The notes under the pieces: generated by a model | Databases searched by the model: none | Told to the model about the DNA's origin: nothing | The model's input: only the letters and a program-made list of their open reading frames with translations | Assembly: GCA_007695305.1 (NCBI GenBank) | Contig: REEA01000112.1 | Location: 1-64,000 of the forward strand | From: Bacteroidia bacterium | Lineage (GTDB): Bacteria > Bacteroidota > Bacteroidia > Bacteroidales > UBA7960 | Reading direction: 5' to 3' | Length of the DNA: 64,000 nt | Translations under genes and position numbers: made by a program | Shown: positions 9,711-19,931 of the stretch, piece by piece | Layout of the letters: the number at the start of each line of letters is the position of its first letter | Position numbering within the stretch: the stretch's first letter is position 1

Positions 9711-11003
9711 CTACAATCGCGGGTTAAAAGCCGCACTGAACTCCGATCCGAAAGTATAGCTTAATCCAATGCTTCCCGAAACCATATAATTGGTGGCCTG
9801 TTGCGATTGTTCGAGAAGGATTTCCTCGATGGTCAGGTCACCTGCCGGAATAGCCAACAGGTCATTGATAAGATTGATGTTTGTCTGAACGTTCAGCGAA
9901 AAACCCTGGAAAAGCCTTAGGCTAACATTTGCAAAGATTTCCGCACGGTTTATGGATAAGTCATGAAAAAAATGGGATCCTGTTATGCCTGCGCGAAAAT
10001 TGCCCCAGGGCTGCTGAAAACGGGCGGATGCCTCCACCGACTGCGACCAGAGAAACTCCTTCTCTTTGGCAAAAATGGTGGTTTCCATATAATCGTGATA
10101 GCCATAGCCCATTCTGTAGGCAAATGTGATGGAACGCCGCGTTGCTTCATCATAGGGGAAGAGGCTGTATTCAATCGCAGGCAGAAGTTCAAAGTTGAAT
10201 CGCATATTGTGAAAGGTGCTGGAAAGGCTGGAGTTAAAGATGCCGACTGACCAGTGATCGTTGATGCTTTTGACTACGTAAGCCTGATGTCCGTGCCGGT
10301 GCGATTTGCTGATGATGGTGTCATTTTCTGTAAAATATGTCCTTTGACTGAAGTTAAAGTAAGGTCTGAACCTCACCTTCCAGTCGGCGGTAATTCTGTC
10401 TGCAAAAAAACCAAACCGGGAAGAGTAATTGCGTTGTTTTTCCTCAATGCGGAAGTTTCCCCCACCGTAGATTTCGAAGACCCAGCTGTTCCAGGGATCA
10501 ATGGGCGGCTCCAGCGCGTTTTCCCTGATGATGGCTTCTTTATCAAAATCATAATCCACAATGATACGGCTAATCAATGGGGTAGTGGCAATGTACCGCA
10601 CCAGCCCGATCTTGATTTTGTTCGTGTATCCGCGGCGGGTGTCATCACTGGAATTCCCTGCAGGCGCCCAATAGCTGATGTCCTGATCGGTGCCATGAAA
10701 CCCACGGCGTCCAATAAAAGAGATAGCATATATGGTACCTGCACTGCCCGCCCCATGTCGGGTCATCAAAATATGCACATCAGCCGCTTCCTTGTCACGT
10801 ACATAATATACAATCGGAATCTGCTCCCGCACAAAATCACTGTCAAGCCACCACGGAGCATCCAGAAATACCGATATCCGGTTGTTGGTGCCCCCGGATT
10901 TTTCTTCATCATGCACATGTTGTGCCCGGAGCGGATGAACCAACATCACCAAACCAAAAAATATCAAAAAAACAGGAAATGAAAAATATGATACAGACTT
11001 CAT
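9711..11003 (-). CDS. Hypothetical exported/outer-membrane protein
   Basis: Signal-peptide-like N-terminus and beta-rich C-terminal half. Confidence 0.65.
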   Translation of the reverse strand: MKSVSYFSFPVFLIFFGLVMLVHPLRAQHVHDEEKSGGTNNRISVFLDAPWWLDSDFVREQIPIVYYVRDKEAADVHILMTRHGAGSAGTIYAISFIGRRGFHGTDQDISYWAPAGNSSDDTRRGYTNKIKIGLVRYIATTPLISRIIVDYDFDKEAIIRENALEPPIDPWNSWVFEIYGGGNFRIEEKQRNYSSRFGFFADRITADWKVRFRPYFNFSQRTYFTENDTIISKSHRHGHQAYVVKSINDHWSVGIFNSSLSSTFHNMRFNFELLPAIEYSLFPYDEATRRSITFAYRMGYGYHDYMETTIFAKEKEFLWSQSVEASARFQQPWGNFRAGITGSHFFHDLSINRAEIFANVSLRLFQGFSLNVQTNINLINDLLAIPAGDLTIEEILLEQSQQATNYMVSGSIGLSYTFGSEFSAAFNPRL

Positions 11004-11575
11004 GGTTAACCAGGTTTCAATAGAATGTTATAAAAAAAATCGGATGCAAAAATAATAAAATCCTGGGTTGATTGATGTATAAATAACTGTAATTCAGGTC
11101 GCAAACGTTTGTTTAAGCCGCATTTTTCGACAGATTTCAACACCTATTCAATGCGTAACCGAATATAGCCGCTTAAATTATATTGAAACCCTGATACAAG
11201 TGGAAATCCGTCGCGAAAATCAAGTCCCAAAAATGTTGTGCAGCCCATCGGGATACTTCCCTTGTATAATCAATCAACAGAAGAATGGTCATTTTTGTTT
11301 TCATTTTGAGGATGATAACCTGTAACGGGTTTTTGCAAATCCGCCTTCTTTTGTATATTTGTGAAAAACAGCCTTGGTTATAGCCGGCAGTTTTTTCGTG
11401 ACGGCTATATGGGTGAAACATCATACCATTTTATCCTAAATGCTGTATTGCTGCAATATGATGATGTTGTATCATCATCAAAAAAATGATAAAAAGTACC
11501 CGCTGCCTGAGGTATCCAATTGTTCCGGCGCCTTACAGGCAGGTAAGTTCTGACAATGAAATCAACAATCTATCA

Positions 11576-12925
11576 ATGTCTGTTTCCATGAAAAAACCAA
11601 TCACTTTAATTGCCGTTATTGTCGGATTATTCTCATGCGCCCTGGGGGAGCATCAACAGGAATCCGCAGATGATCTCGTTTCATTTATCCAACAGCGGGC
11701 TCATTTGCTTGAACAGTCTTCAGATATGGATGAGCTGGTTGTTATGGCCGGCAACAGGCGGCTTGTGTTATTAGGTGAAGCCAGTCACGGAACCAGGGAA
11801 TATTATGCCTGGCGCGACAGCATCAGTCGCAGGTTGATTGCCGAACATGGTTTTAACTTTATTGCTGTGGAAGGAGACTGGGCCAGTTTGTATGAACTGA
11901 ACCGCTATGTAAAAAATAAGTCCGGTGCAGCCGGAAGTGCCCGTGAAGTATTAATGGGATTGCAAAGGTGGCCTTTGTGGATGTGGGGAAATGAGGAGGT
12001 GGTTGCACTTGCCGAATGGTTGAGAGACTTCAATGAAGATTTGCCTGAGGATCAGAAAGTGGGATTTTACGGGAAAGACGTATACGATGAGTGGAACTCC
12101 TTCGGTGAAGTGCTGGCTTTTCTCTCCGGTTATGATCAGGAGCTTTACGAAATCGTTCGGGGTCACTATGCATGCTTTGAACCTTTTGAAGGAGATAGCT
12201 GGTTGTATGCCCGTTCTGTTGCCGGTGGTACTGCGCGCGACTGTGTGCTTGATTTTGAGGCAGTGGTGACACTCCTCCGGGAAGAACAATCCAGGTTTGA
12301 AGATATTCCGGATCATGAGTATTTTTACCTAAAGCAAAATGCCCTTGTGGTGAAACATGCAGAACGGTTTTACCGCTATTCAATGACCCGCCAGGATGCC
12401 CGTGCATGGAATAGCCGGGTGCGTTATATGGATATGACCGTCAATAATTTGCTCAACTTTTATGGTGAAGATGCCAGGGGAATTGTATGGGCCCACAATA
12501 CCCACATTGGTGACGCCAGGTTTACGGAAATGCAGCAACGCAGGCAGGAAAATATAGGACAGTTAAGCAGGGAAAGGCATGGCCCGGAAGAGGTTTTTCT
12601 TGTGGGATTTTCAACCTATACTGGAACGGTGAAAGCAGGAGCAAACTGGGGCGATCACATGCAAAAAATGAAAGTGCCCGAAGCCCGCAGAAACACTATA
12701 GAGTATGTTTTCCGGCAAACAGATCTGGATAGTTTCTATCTTTTGTTTGATGACACAGACCGTATAAGGGAAGACTTCATGCAGCCTTTTGGTAACCGCG
12801 CCATCGGGGTTGTTTATAATCCGGCAAACGACCACAGGCAATACGTGCAAACCATTGTTCCCCTGCGCTACGACGCAATTCTTTTTTTCCGCGAAACGGA
12901 AGCACTCACACCATTGATCAGATAA
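11576..12925 (+). CDS. Erythromycin esterase-like protein, probable lipoprotein
   Basis: GEASHGTREYYAWRD motif and WAHNTHIGD; lipobox-like LFSC after MKKPITLIAVIVG, so the ORF start at 11486 is probably too long (start at 11576 or 11588). Confidence 0.82.
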   Translation: MSVSMKKPITLIAVIVGLFSCALGEHQQESADDLVSFIQQRAHLLEQSSDMDELVVMAGNRRLVLLGEASHGTREYYAWRDSISRRLIAEHGFNFIAVEGDWASLYELNRYVKNKSGAAGSAREVLMGLQRWPLWMWGNEEVVALAEWLRDFNEDLPEDQKVGFYGKDVYDEWNSFGEVLAFLSGYDQELYEIVRGHYACFEPFEGDSWLYARSVAGGTARDCVLDFEAVVTLLREEQSRFEDIPDHEYFYLKQNALVVKHAERFYRYSMTRQDARAWNSRVRYMDMTVNNLLNFYGEDARGIVWAHNTHIGDARFTEMQQRRQENIGQLSRERHGPEEVFLVGFSTYTGTVKAGANWGDHMQKMKVPEARRNTIEYVFRQTDLDSFYLLFDDTDRIREDFMQPFGNRAIGVVYNPANDHRQYVQTIVPLRYDAILFFRETEALTPLIR

Positions 12926-12975
12926 AACACAAATAGCAATACAATGCTTGGTCGTGTTTGCTCAGATCTGCAATT

Positions 12976-14160
12976 TTATGTTTTTTTTATTTCGCTCAGA
13001 GGTTGGGCAAACTGCTTCACGTCAGCAGCGGTAATTTCTTTGTCGCATAAAATGGCCAGACGTTCAATTACGTTGCGCAACTCCCGTATATTACCTGTCC
13101 ACTCAATGTCCTGCAGCGCCTGATAAGCATCCGCAGCAAATGATCTTGGTGGCATGCTTTGCTCCTGAAGCACTTCCTCAAGGAAATGATCTGCCAACAG
13201 AGGAATATCGTCTGCTCTTTCATTCAGCGTTGGAACATGGATCAGGATTACACTCAGACGATGATAAAGGTCTTCCCGGAAATTACCCTGCTTTATTTCT
13301 TGCTGAATGTTTTTGTTGGTAGCCGCCACCACACGCACGTCCACTGTAATCTCTTTTTCACCACCGACCCTGGTAATTTTGCTTTCCTGAAGGGTACGCA
13401 ATACCTTTGCCTGCGCAGACAGGCTCATGTCGCCCACTTCATCCAGAAAAATGGTTCCTCCATTGGCAAGCTCAAAATTGCCTTTCTTTTGCTTTACAGC
13501 AGATGTGAATGAACCCTTCTCATGGCCAAACAATTCGCTTTCAATTAGTTCCGAAGGAATGGCCGCACAGTTTACCTCTATAAATGGCCCGGTCGAACGA
13601 TTGCTCAACTCATGCACCCATCTGGCAACCAGCTCTTTGCCGGTTCCGTTTTCGCCGGTTATAAACACCCGGGCATCGGTGGGTGCCACTCGTTCGATCA
13701 TCGCTTTGATATGTTGTATGGCCTCTGATTGGCCTATCATTTCATACGTTTTGCTGACCTTGCGCTTAAGGACACGCGTTTCTGTAACCAGTTTCGTTTT
13801 GTCCGTGGCGTTGCGTATGGTTATCAGCAAACGATTCAAATCAAGCGGTTTGGAAATAAAATCATAGGCTCCCTTCTTAATGGCCTCTACAGCCGTATCA
13901 ATAGTGCCGTGGCCCGATATCATCACTACGCTGGCATCGGGATCGTGCTCCCTGATCTTGTCCAGCAAGGTGATCCCATCCATCTTTGGCATTTTGATGT
14001 CACACAATATCACATCAAAGGGGCCTTGCTGAATTTTCTCCAACGCCTCCTCAGCATCTTCGGCAAGGGTCACCTCAAATTTTTCATATTCCAGTATGTC
14101 TTTGAGTGTATTTCTAATGCTGCTTTCGTCGTCGATTACCAGAATTTTGGCCATAGTCAT
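12976..14160 (-). CDS. Sigma-54-dependent response regulator (receiver + AAA+ domains)
   Basis: Receiver domain (DDESS, CDIKMPKMDG), Walker A GENGTGKE, Walker B FLDEVGD, degenerate GAFTGA (GSFTSA); no C-terminal Fis-type HTH evident. Confidence 0.92.
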   Translation of the reverse strand: MTMAKILVIDDESSIRNTLKDILEYEKFEVTLAEDAEEALEKIQQGPFDVILCDIKMPKMDGITLLDKIREHDPDASVVMISGHGTIDTAVEAIKKGAYDFISKPLDLNRLLITIRNATDKTKLVTETRVLKRKVSKTYEMIGQSEAIQHIKAMIERVAPTDARVFITGENGTGKELVARWVHELSNRSTGPFIEVNCAAIPSELIESELFGHEKGSFTSAVKQKKGNFELANGGTIFLDEVGDMSLSAQAKVLRTLQESKITRVGGEKEITVDVRVVAATNKNIQQEIKQGNFREDLYHRLSVILIHVPTLNERADDIPLLADHFLEEVLQEQSMPPRSFAADAYQALQDIEWTGNIRELRNVIERLAILCDKEITAADVKQFAQPLSEIKKT

Positions 14161-14247
14161 ATGTGTTTTTTACAAAGATACAGGAAAAGAAACCAACAAC
14201 ACGGTTCGTTGCCACGAAACCAGGTTTGATTCTCATAAACACTGCCA

Positions 14248-15585
14248 TTAGGAATGCCTGATCCATTTCCATAATTCCCTGTAACTTGTTTTTTTCCCAT
14301 ACATCAGGATGCCGGTACGGTAAATCCTGGCAGCCAGCATGGTGGTTAAAATGAAACCAAGAACCAGTAACCCGGCTGACAGGGCAATCTCTGCATAACT
14401 TACGCCAAAGGGGATCCGCACCATCATGATCACGGGAGAAGTAAACGGGATGATGGAGAGCCAGAATGCGACGGGGCCTGAGGGATTGCTGATGACCATT
14501 TGTGCCATGATGATTGACATTAACAATGGGATGGTAACAGGCAACATAAACTGCTGGGTGTCTGCCTCATTATCAACGGCGGAACCAATGGCGGCAAATA
14601 ATGCCGCATACAGCAGATATCCTCCCAGGAAAAAGAAGATAAAGGAAAAAATCATCACAGGGAAGTTGATGGCAGAGAGTCCTTGCACGATCTGCCCGGC
14701 TGTGGTGTCGTATTGCTGTATATGCTCTTTTTGTCTTTCCATTTCTTCGGCACTAAAAACCTGCGAGCTCGTAACAAATACATGTTCGTCAGGTGTAAAC
14801 CGGAACATGTCGGGCATGATAACCTGAAATGTGGTTACAATGGCAAATGTCAATACGATCCATATCAGAAACTGGGTAAGTCCAACCAGCCCAACACCCA
14901 AAACTTTTCCCATCATCAGCTGAAAAGGCTTAACCGACGAAACAATGATTTCCACAATACGGCTGGTTTTTTCTTCAAGTACCCCGCGAAGTACCTGCGA
15001 TCCAAAAAGAAATATAAAAATATAAATCAGAAAACCACTTACTAAACCAAGTCCCATGCTCACCTCAGGGTAGTCAGTGATCAGCTCTCCATCGTCTTTG
15101 ATCCGGATTGCCTGGATATTAATGGGGGTTTCAATGGCCTGTAATATTTCCTTGTCGATGCCGGCATGACTCAGCTTCAGACTTTCGAATTCTGTACGGA
15201 GGATATTTTCAATCAAGAGTTTTGCATTGAAATTCACTGATTTTTCAGAAAAAAGACGCAGACTGGAAGGTGCTTCAAAAGCGATTTCCGGAATATGAAG
15301 CACCGCGTCGAAACGACCTTCATGCATGAAGTCAATGGCCCTGTCGATATTGGTACTCAAAGGTGTGAACTGGATATTGTCCGTGTCGTCAAATCGATCA
15401 TAAAACAGCCTGGTGTCATCCACAATAGCAATGGTGTAATCGCTGTCTGACAATTGTGCCACAAAAACAGGTACAATAATGATGGCAGCCATCAGCAGTG
15501 GGCCCAAAATGGTCATCACGATAAAAGAACGCTTCTTTACCCGGCTTAAAAACTCCCTCTTGATGATTGTGGCGGTCTTGCTCAT
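14248..15585 (-). CDS. ABC transporter permease (NatB/ABC-2 type)
   Basis: N-terminal TM segment, large extracytoplasmic domain, cluster of C-terminal TMs; adjacent to its ATPase. Confidence 0.85.
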   Translation of the reverse strand: MSKTATIIKREFLSRVKKRSFIVMTILGPLLMAAIIIVPVFVAQLSDSDYTIAIVDDTRLFYDRFDDTDNIQFTPLSTNIDRAIDFMHEGRFDAVLHIPEIAFEAPSSLRLFSEKSVNFNAKLLIENILRTEFESLKLSHAGIDKEILQAIETPINIQAIRIKDDGELITDYPEVSMGLGLVSGFLIYIFIFLFGSQVLRGVLEEKTSRIVEIIVSSVKPFQLMMGKVLGVGLVGLTQFLIWIVLTFAIVTTFQVIMPDMFRFTPDEHVFVTSSQVFSAEEMERQKEHIQQYDTTAGQIVQGLSAINFPVMIFSFIFFFLGGYLLYAALFAAIGSAVDNEADTQQFMLPVTIPLLMSIIMAQMVISNPSGPVAFWLSIIPFTSPVIMMVRIPFGVSYAEIALSAGLLVLGFILTTMLAARIYRTGILMYGKKTSYRELWKWIRHS

Positions 15586-15629
15586 TTCTATGCAGTGTGT
15601 TGGTATTAAACGTTTAAGGCTTGCCCAAA

Positions 15630-16571
15630 TTAAACTTCCGTGCTTTCCAGCGGGAACTTCCCGGTGACCTTCTTGATAAAAATGTCATTCATACTGGGTG
15701 TAAGCTCCCTGAAAGAAAGAAGGTGAGCAACCGGTAGTAAAGTTTCGATCAGGTCGTTGGTTGTATTGTTTTCATTAATCTGTATCCTGATGGTCCTGAT
15801 TCCGTTTTGCTTTTCGTTGCGGATCAAAGTAAAACGCCGGTCCAGGATTTCTGTCAGCGGTTTTTGTAATTGATCAACCTCGGCCTCATAAATCATGCTT
15901 TTGTATGCCTTTTTTATTTGATGCACTTCCCCTTCCAGGATTTTTTCTGATTTATTGATCAGTGCAATATGGTCGCAGAGCTCCTCCACCGAACCCATGT
16001 TGTGGGTAGAAAAGATGATGGTTGAACCGTTGCGCCGCAGTTTCAGGATTTCTTCCTTAAGGATATTGACATTGATGGGATCGAAGCCGCTAAAGGGCTC
16101 ATCAAAAATAAGCAGGCGGGGATTATGCAGAACGGTGATAATGAATTGCACCTTTTGTTGCATCCCTTTGGATAATTCTTCTACTTTTTTGTCCCACCAT
16201 GGTAACAGGTCAAAACGTTCAAACCAATCTTTCAGCTTTTTTAGTGCTTCATTACGCTTAAGCCCTTTTAACCTGGCTAAATACAATGCCTGTTCGCCGA
16301 CTTTCATCTTTTTATAAAGGCCGCGTTCTTCAGGCAGGTAACCGATATATTGTACATGCTTGGGTTTAAGTGGCTCATTGTTAAACCAGATGGTGCCTCC
16401 ATCGGCGCCAATGATCTGGTTGATGATCCTGATAAAGGTGGTTTTACCGGCACCATTGGGACCCAGTAATCCAAAAATACTTTGAGCGGGTACATTCATG
16501 CTTACATCGCTCAGTGCACGGTGTTTTGCATATTCCTTTGTGACGTGTTCGGCTCGCAGCAGATATTCCAT
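15630..16571 (-). CDS. ABC transporter ATP-binding protein (NatA-like)
   Basis: Walker A GPNGAGKTT, signature LSKGMQQKVQ, Walker B LLIFDEPFSGFDP. Confidence 0.93.
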   Translation of the reverse strand: MEYLLRAEHVTKEYAKHRALSDVSMNVPAQSIFGLLGPNGAGKTTFIRIINQIIGADGGTIWFNNEPLKPKHVQYIGYLPEERGLYKKMKVGEQALYLARLKGLKRNEALKKLKDWFERFDLLPWWDKKVEELSKGMQQKVQFIITVLHNPRLLIFDEPFSGFDPINVNILKEEILKLRRNGSTIIFSTHNMGSVEELCDHIALINKSEKILEGEVHQIKKAYKSMIYEAEVDQLQKPLTEILDRRFTLIRNEKQNGIRTIRIQINENNTTNDLIETLLPVAHLLSFRELTPSMNDIFIKKVTGKFPLESTEV

Positions 16572-16586
16572 AGGTTATTCGGGGTA

Positions 16587-17747
16587 TTAATTAAACACGT
16601 CCTTCATCCGTTCGAAAAAACTCTTGTCACTTTTTTTGGGATTGGGAACGAAATTTTCTGATTGTTTCATATTGGTGAGTGCTTCTTTTTCGGCGGCGCT
16701 GAGTTTCTGAGGTGTCCACACATTAATGTTGACAAGCAGGTCGCCGCGGCCATATGCGTTCACTGAGGGGAGCCCCTTCCCTTTTAGCCGGAGCACTTTG
16801 CCCGACTGCGTGCCTGGTTCAATCTGGATTCTTGCTTTCCCCTCGAGAGTAGGAACTTCGATACCGGTCCCCAATGCAGCATCGGGAAAGCTTATGTAAT
16901 GGTCGTAAAGCAGGTTCATGCCGTCACGGATCAGTCTTTCATGCTGTTCAACTTCCACCAGTACGATCAGATCACCGGGTATGCCTCCCCTTGGAGCGGC
17001 ATTCCCCTTGCCACTGAGCGACAGTTGCATGCCTTCTTCGACTCCGGGTGGAATATTGATACTGATTACTTCACTGTCCTTCACGATGCCATTACCATAG
17101 CATGAAGAGCATTTGTCCTGAATCGTTTGCCCCTCACCACTGCAGCTGGGGCAGGTTGAGGTGGTTTGCATCTGTCCCAGAAAGGTATTTGTTACACGGG
17201 TTACGCGCCCGGCACCATTACATGTGGAACAGGTACTGAAAGCACTGCCTCCTTTCGCTCCGCTGCCATTACATGGCGAGCAGGCTACATACTTGCTGAC
17301 CTTGATCTTTTTTTCGGCACCTTTCAAAACGTCTTCAAGGGTCAGCTTTACTTTGATGCGTAAATTCGACCCCCGGTTTACGCGCCTGGCGCTCCTGCGG
17401 CTGCCTGTGCCACCAAAGCCACTAAAACCACCGCCAAAAGCACCGCCAAAGATATCTCCAAACTGACTGAAAATATCCTCCATGGTCATACCACCACCGA
17501 AACCGCTTCCCCCAAAATTGTTACCCACACCTGCGTGACCATATTGGTCATACCTGGCCTTTTTGTCGGTATCCCTCAGTACTTCATAGGCTTCGGCAGC
17601 CTCCTTGAATTTGGCCTCAGCCGCAGGGTCTCCGGGGTTTTTATCTGGATGGTACTGCAACGCTTTTTTACGATAGGCTTTTTTAATCTCCTCCGGTTTG
17701 GCATCGCGTGAAACACCAAGAACTTCGTAATAATCTCTTTTCGACAT
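16587..17747 (-). CDS. dnaJ: Molecular chaperone DnaJ
   Basis: J-domain with HPD, Gly/Phe region, four CxxCxGxG repeats. Confidence 0.98.
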   Translation of the reverse strand: MSKRDYYEVLGVSRDAKPEEIKKAYRKKALQYHPDKNPGDPAAEAKFKEAAEAYEVLRDTDKKARYDQYGHAGVGNNFGGSGFGGGMTMEDIFSQFGDIFGGAFGGGFSGFGGTGSRRSARRVNRGSNLRIKVKLTLEDVLKGAEKKIKVSKYVACSPCNGSGAKGGSAFSTCSTCNGAGRVTRVTNTFLGQMQTTSTCPSCSGEGQTIQDKCSSCYGNGIVKDSEVISINIPPGVEEGMQLSLSGKGNAAPRGGIPGDLIVLVEVEQHERLIRDGMNLLYDHYISFPDAALGTGIEVPTLEGKARIQIEPGTQSGKVLRLKGKGLPSVNAYGRGDLLVNINVWTPQKLSAAEKEALTNMKQSENFVPNPKKSDKSFFERMKDVFN

Positions 17748-17796
17748 ATTTTATCCTTCTATTGGCATAACAATGCCTGAATGAATGAATCAGGCA

Positions 17797-18432
17797 CTAA
17801 TTCGCAACTACCACCCTGGCAAACCTGATTACTTTGCCGTTTAGCAAATAACCCTTCTGAACCTCCTCCATCACTTTGCCCTTCATGTGTTCTTCCGGTG
17901 CAGGCATATGGGTGATAGCTTCATGATAATCCGTGTCAAAATCATGTCCCTCGGCAGGTATTTCCTCTACACCCTTTTGTTTGAGTATGTTTTTAAACTT
18001 GTTGTATATCAACAATATACCCTCACTTTCCACATGATCTTTCAAATCTTTGTCCTGCATCTTCTGAACGGTTTTACTTGCCCTTTCCAAATCATCCAAT
18101 ACAGGCAACAAGGAAACGATAATATTTTCCGCAGCCGTCTTCGACAGCTCAATCCTCTCCCTTGTAACACGTTTCCGGTAATTGTCAAACTCGGAAAACA
18201 GACGCAAAAATTTGTCGTTTGCCTCCTCAAGTTTGCCTTGCAATTCCTCTATGGTTTGTTCAAAAACTGCAGTTTTGTCACTTCCAGTAATGTCATTCTG
18301 CATATTATTTTCTCCCTGGCCGGATGCCTCTTCGGGCGACTGGTCTCTAATCACCTCACCTTCATGTGTTTCATGAACCTGTGCATCCTTTTCCTTATCT
18401 TTTTCTGTCCTGATTTTTTCTTTTTTTGACAT
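17797..18432 (-). CDS. grpE: Nucleotide exchange factor GrpE
   Basis: RLFSEFDNYRKRVTRER, LLPVLDDLERA, VVEEVQKGY-like C-terminus; directly upstream of dnaJ. Confidence 0.95.
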   Translation of the reverse strand: MSKKEKIRTEKDKEKDAQVHETHEGEVIRDQSPEEASGQGENNMQNDITGSDKTAVFEQTIEELQGKLEEANDKFLRLFSEFDNYRKRVTRERIELSKTAAENIIVSLLPVLDDLERASKTVQKMQDKDLKDHVESEGILLIYNKFKNILKQKGVEEIPAEGHDFDTDYHEAITHMPAPEEHMKGKVMEEVQKGYLLNGKVIRFARVVVAN

Positions 18433-18540
18433 GCCCTTGTTGTTTTCTTCTACATTATTGTCATTAACATGAAATAAAAAGGCTTTGCAGAGCTCATCAA
18501 AAGCTTTGCCACAAAATGAAAAAAGCCATTTTGTCAGTAT

Positions 18541-19845
18541 TTATAATCTTTGGATGTCTGCGCCAAGTTTTCCCAGTCTTTCCTCGATAAACTGGTAACC
18601 CCTGTCAATTTGTTCAATATTATGGATGATACTCTTGCCTTCGGCACTCAGGGCGGCAATAAGCAGGGCAACACCTGCACGAATATCCGGGGATACCATC
18701 TCCAGTGGTTTGAGGGGGTATTTCCTGTCAAGTCCGATCACTGTGGCACGGTGTGGGTCGCATAAAATGATCTGAGCACCCATGTCAATAAGCTTATCCA
18801 CAAAAAACAGCCTGCTTTCAAACATTTTTTGATGTACCAGAACGCTGCCTTTGGCTTGCGTGGCAAGCACCAGCACCGCACTTAGCAAGTCGGGAGAGAA
18901 ACCCGGCCAGGGTGCATCGCTGATGGTTAGGATGCTTCCGTCAATGTAGGTGTCTACCTCATAACTATCCAGCGAAGGAATAAACAGATCTTCTCCGCGC
19001 CGCTCGAGCACCACGCCAAGTTTTCTGAAAACATCGGGTATGACACCCAATTTGTCATAAGCCACTTCCTTGATGACAATCTCGGAGCGTGTCATGGCGG
19101 CCATGGCAATAAAACTGCCGATTTCAATCATATCCGGAAGCATGCGGTGCCTGCATCCGCCAAGGCTGTCAACCCCTTGTATGGTTAACAGGTTTGATCC
19201 GATTCCCGAAATCATAGCCCCCATAAGGTTGAGCATCTTGCACAACTGCTGAATGTATGGCTCGCAGGCAGCATTATAAATGGTAGTTGTGCCCTTTGCC
19301 AGTGTGGCTGCCATTACAACATTTGCAGTACCTGTTACCGACGCTTCCTCCAGCAAAATATAACATCCCCGAAGGTTATTTCCTTCTATATGATAAAATG
19401 AACTTTGCTTGTCATAATGAAAACGTGCACCCAGCTTTTCCAGTCCCAGGAAATGCGTGTCAAGTCGTCTGCGTCCGATTTTGTCCCCGCCGGGCTTGGG
19501 TATGGATGCTTTGCCAAATCTGGCAAGCAACGGGCCAACGATCATGACAGAACCGCGCAACTGGGCAACCTTCTTACAGAAAGATTCATCATAAAGCAGA
19601 TCAATATTTACCCGATCAGCACGAAAACTGTAAGCACTATCCGACAACTTATTTACTTCTACACCAAAATCTGAAAGTAAATCAATGAGCTTCAATACAT
19701 CCCGAATGCTCGGAACGTTTTCCACCACAACTTCTTCATCTGTAAGCAGGGTGGCACAAATTACCTGCAGAGCCTCATTTTTGGCACCTTGCGGAGTTAT
19801 TTCACCTTTCAGCTGCTTTCCGCCGTTGATCAAAAAAGAACTCAT
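18541..19845 (-). CDS. murA: UDP-N-acetylglucosamine 1-carboxyvinyltransferase
   Basis: GAKNEALQVICATLLT, LRGSVMIVGPLLARFG, PDIRAGVALLIAAL. Confidence 0.96.
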   Translation of the reverse strand: MSSFLINGGKQLKGEITPQGAKNEALQVICATLLTDEEVVVENVPSIRDVLKLIDLLSDFGVEVNKLSDSAYSFRADRVNIDLLYDESFCKKVAQLRGSVMIVGPLLARFGKASIPKPGGDKIGRRRLDTHFLGLEKLGARFHYDKQSSFYHIEGNNLRGCYILLEEASVTGTANVVMAATLAKGTTTIYNAACEPYIQQLCKMLNLMGAMISGIGSNLLTIQGVDSLGGCRHRMLPDMIEIGSFIAMAAMTRSEIVIKEVAYDKLGVIPDVFRKLGVVLERRGEDLFIPSLDSYEVDTYIDGSILTISDAPWPGFSPDLLSAVLVLATQAKGSVLVHQKMFESRLFFVDKLIDMGAQIILCDPHRATVIGLDRKYPLKPLEMVSPDIRAGVALLIAALSAEGKSIIHNIEQIDRGYQFIEERLGKLGADIQRL

Positions 19846-19931
19846 TTTTCTGTTTGTTTTGATGTTTGTAAATCGAAAAAAAACAAGATGCTTTGCGGCC
19901 AGAAATATGAAATTCAGAAGCCCGTGCCGGG

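Noticed and set aside
10254-10982. 242-aa plus-strand ORF
   Set aside because: Antisense to a coherent OMP-like gene with a signal peptide; no recognisable domain.
11173-11424. 83-aa minus-strand ORF in an intergenic region
   Set aside because: No recognisable motif and unusual composition; could not be supported without a homology search.
13729-14229. 166-aa plus-strand ORF
   Set aside because: Antisense to the receiver domain of the sigma-54 regulator.
17887-18429. 180-aa plus-strand ORF
   Set aside because: Lies entirely antisense to grpE; no domain logic.
18433-18540. CIRCE heat-shock operator upstream of grpE
   Set aside because: No TTAGCACTC-N9-GAGTGCTAA match.
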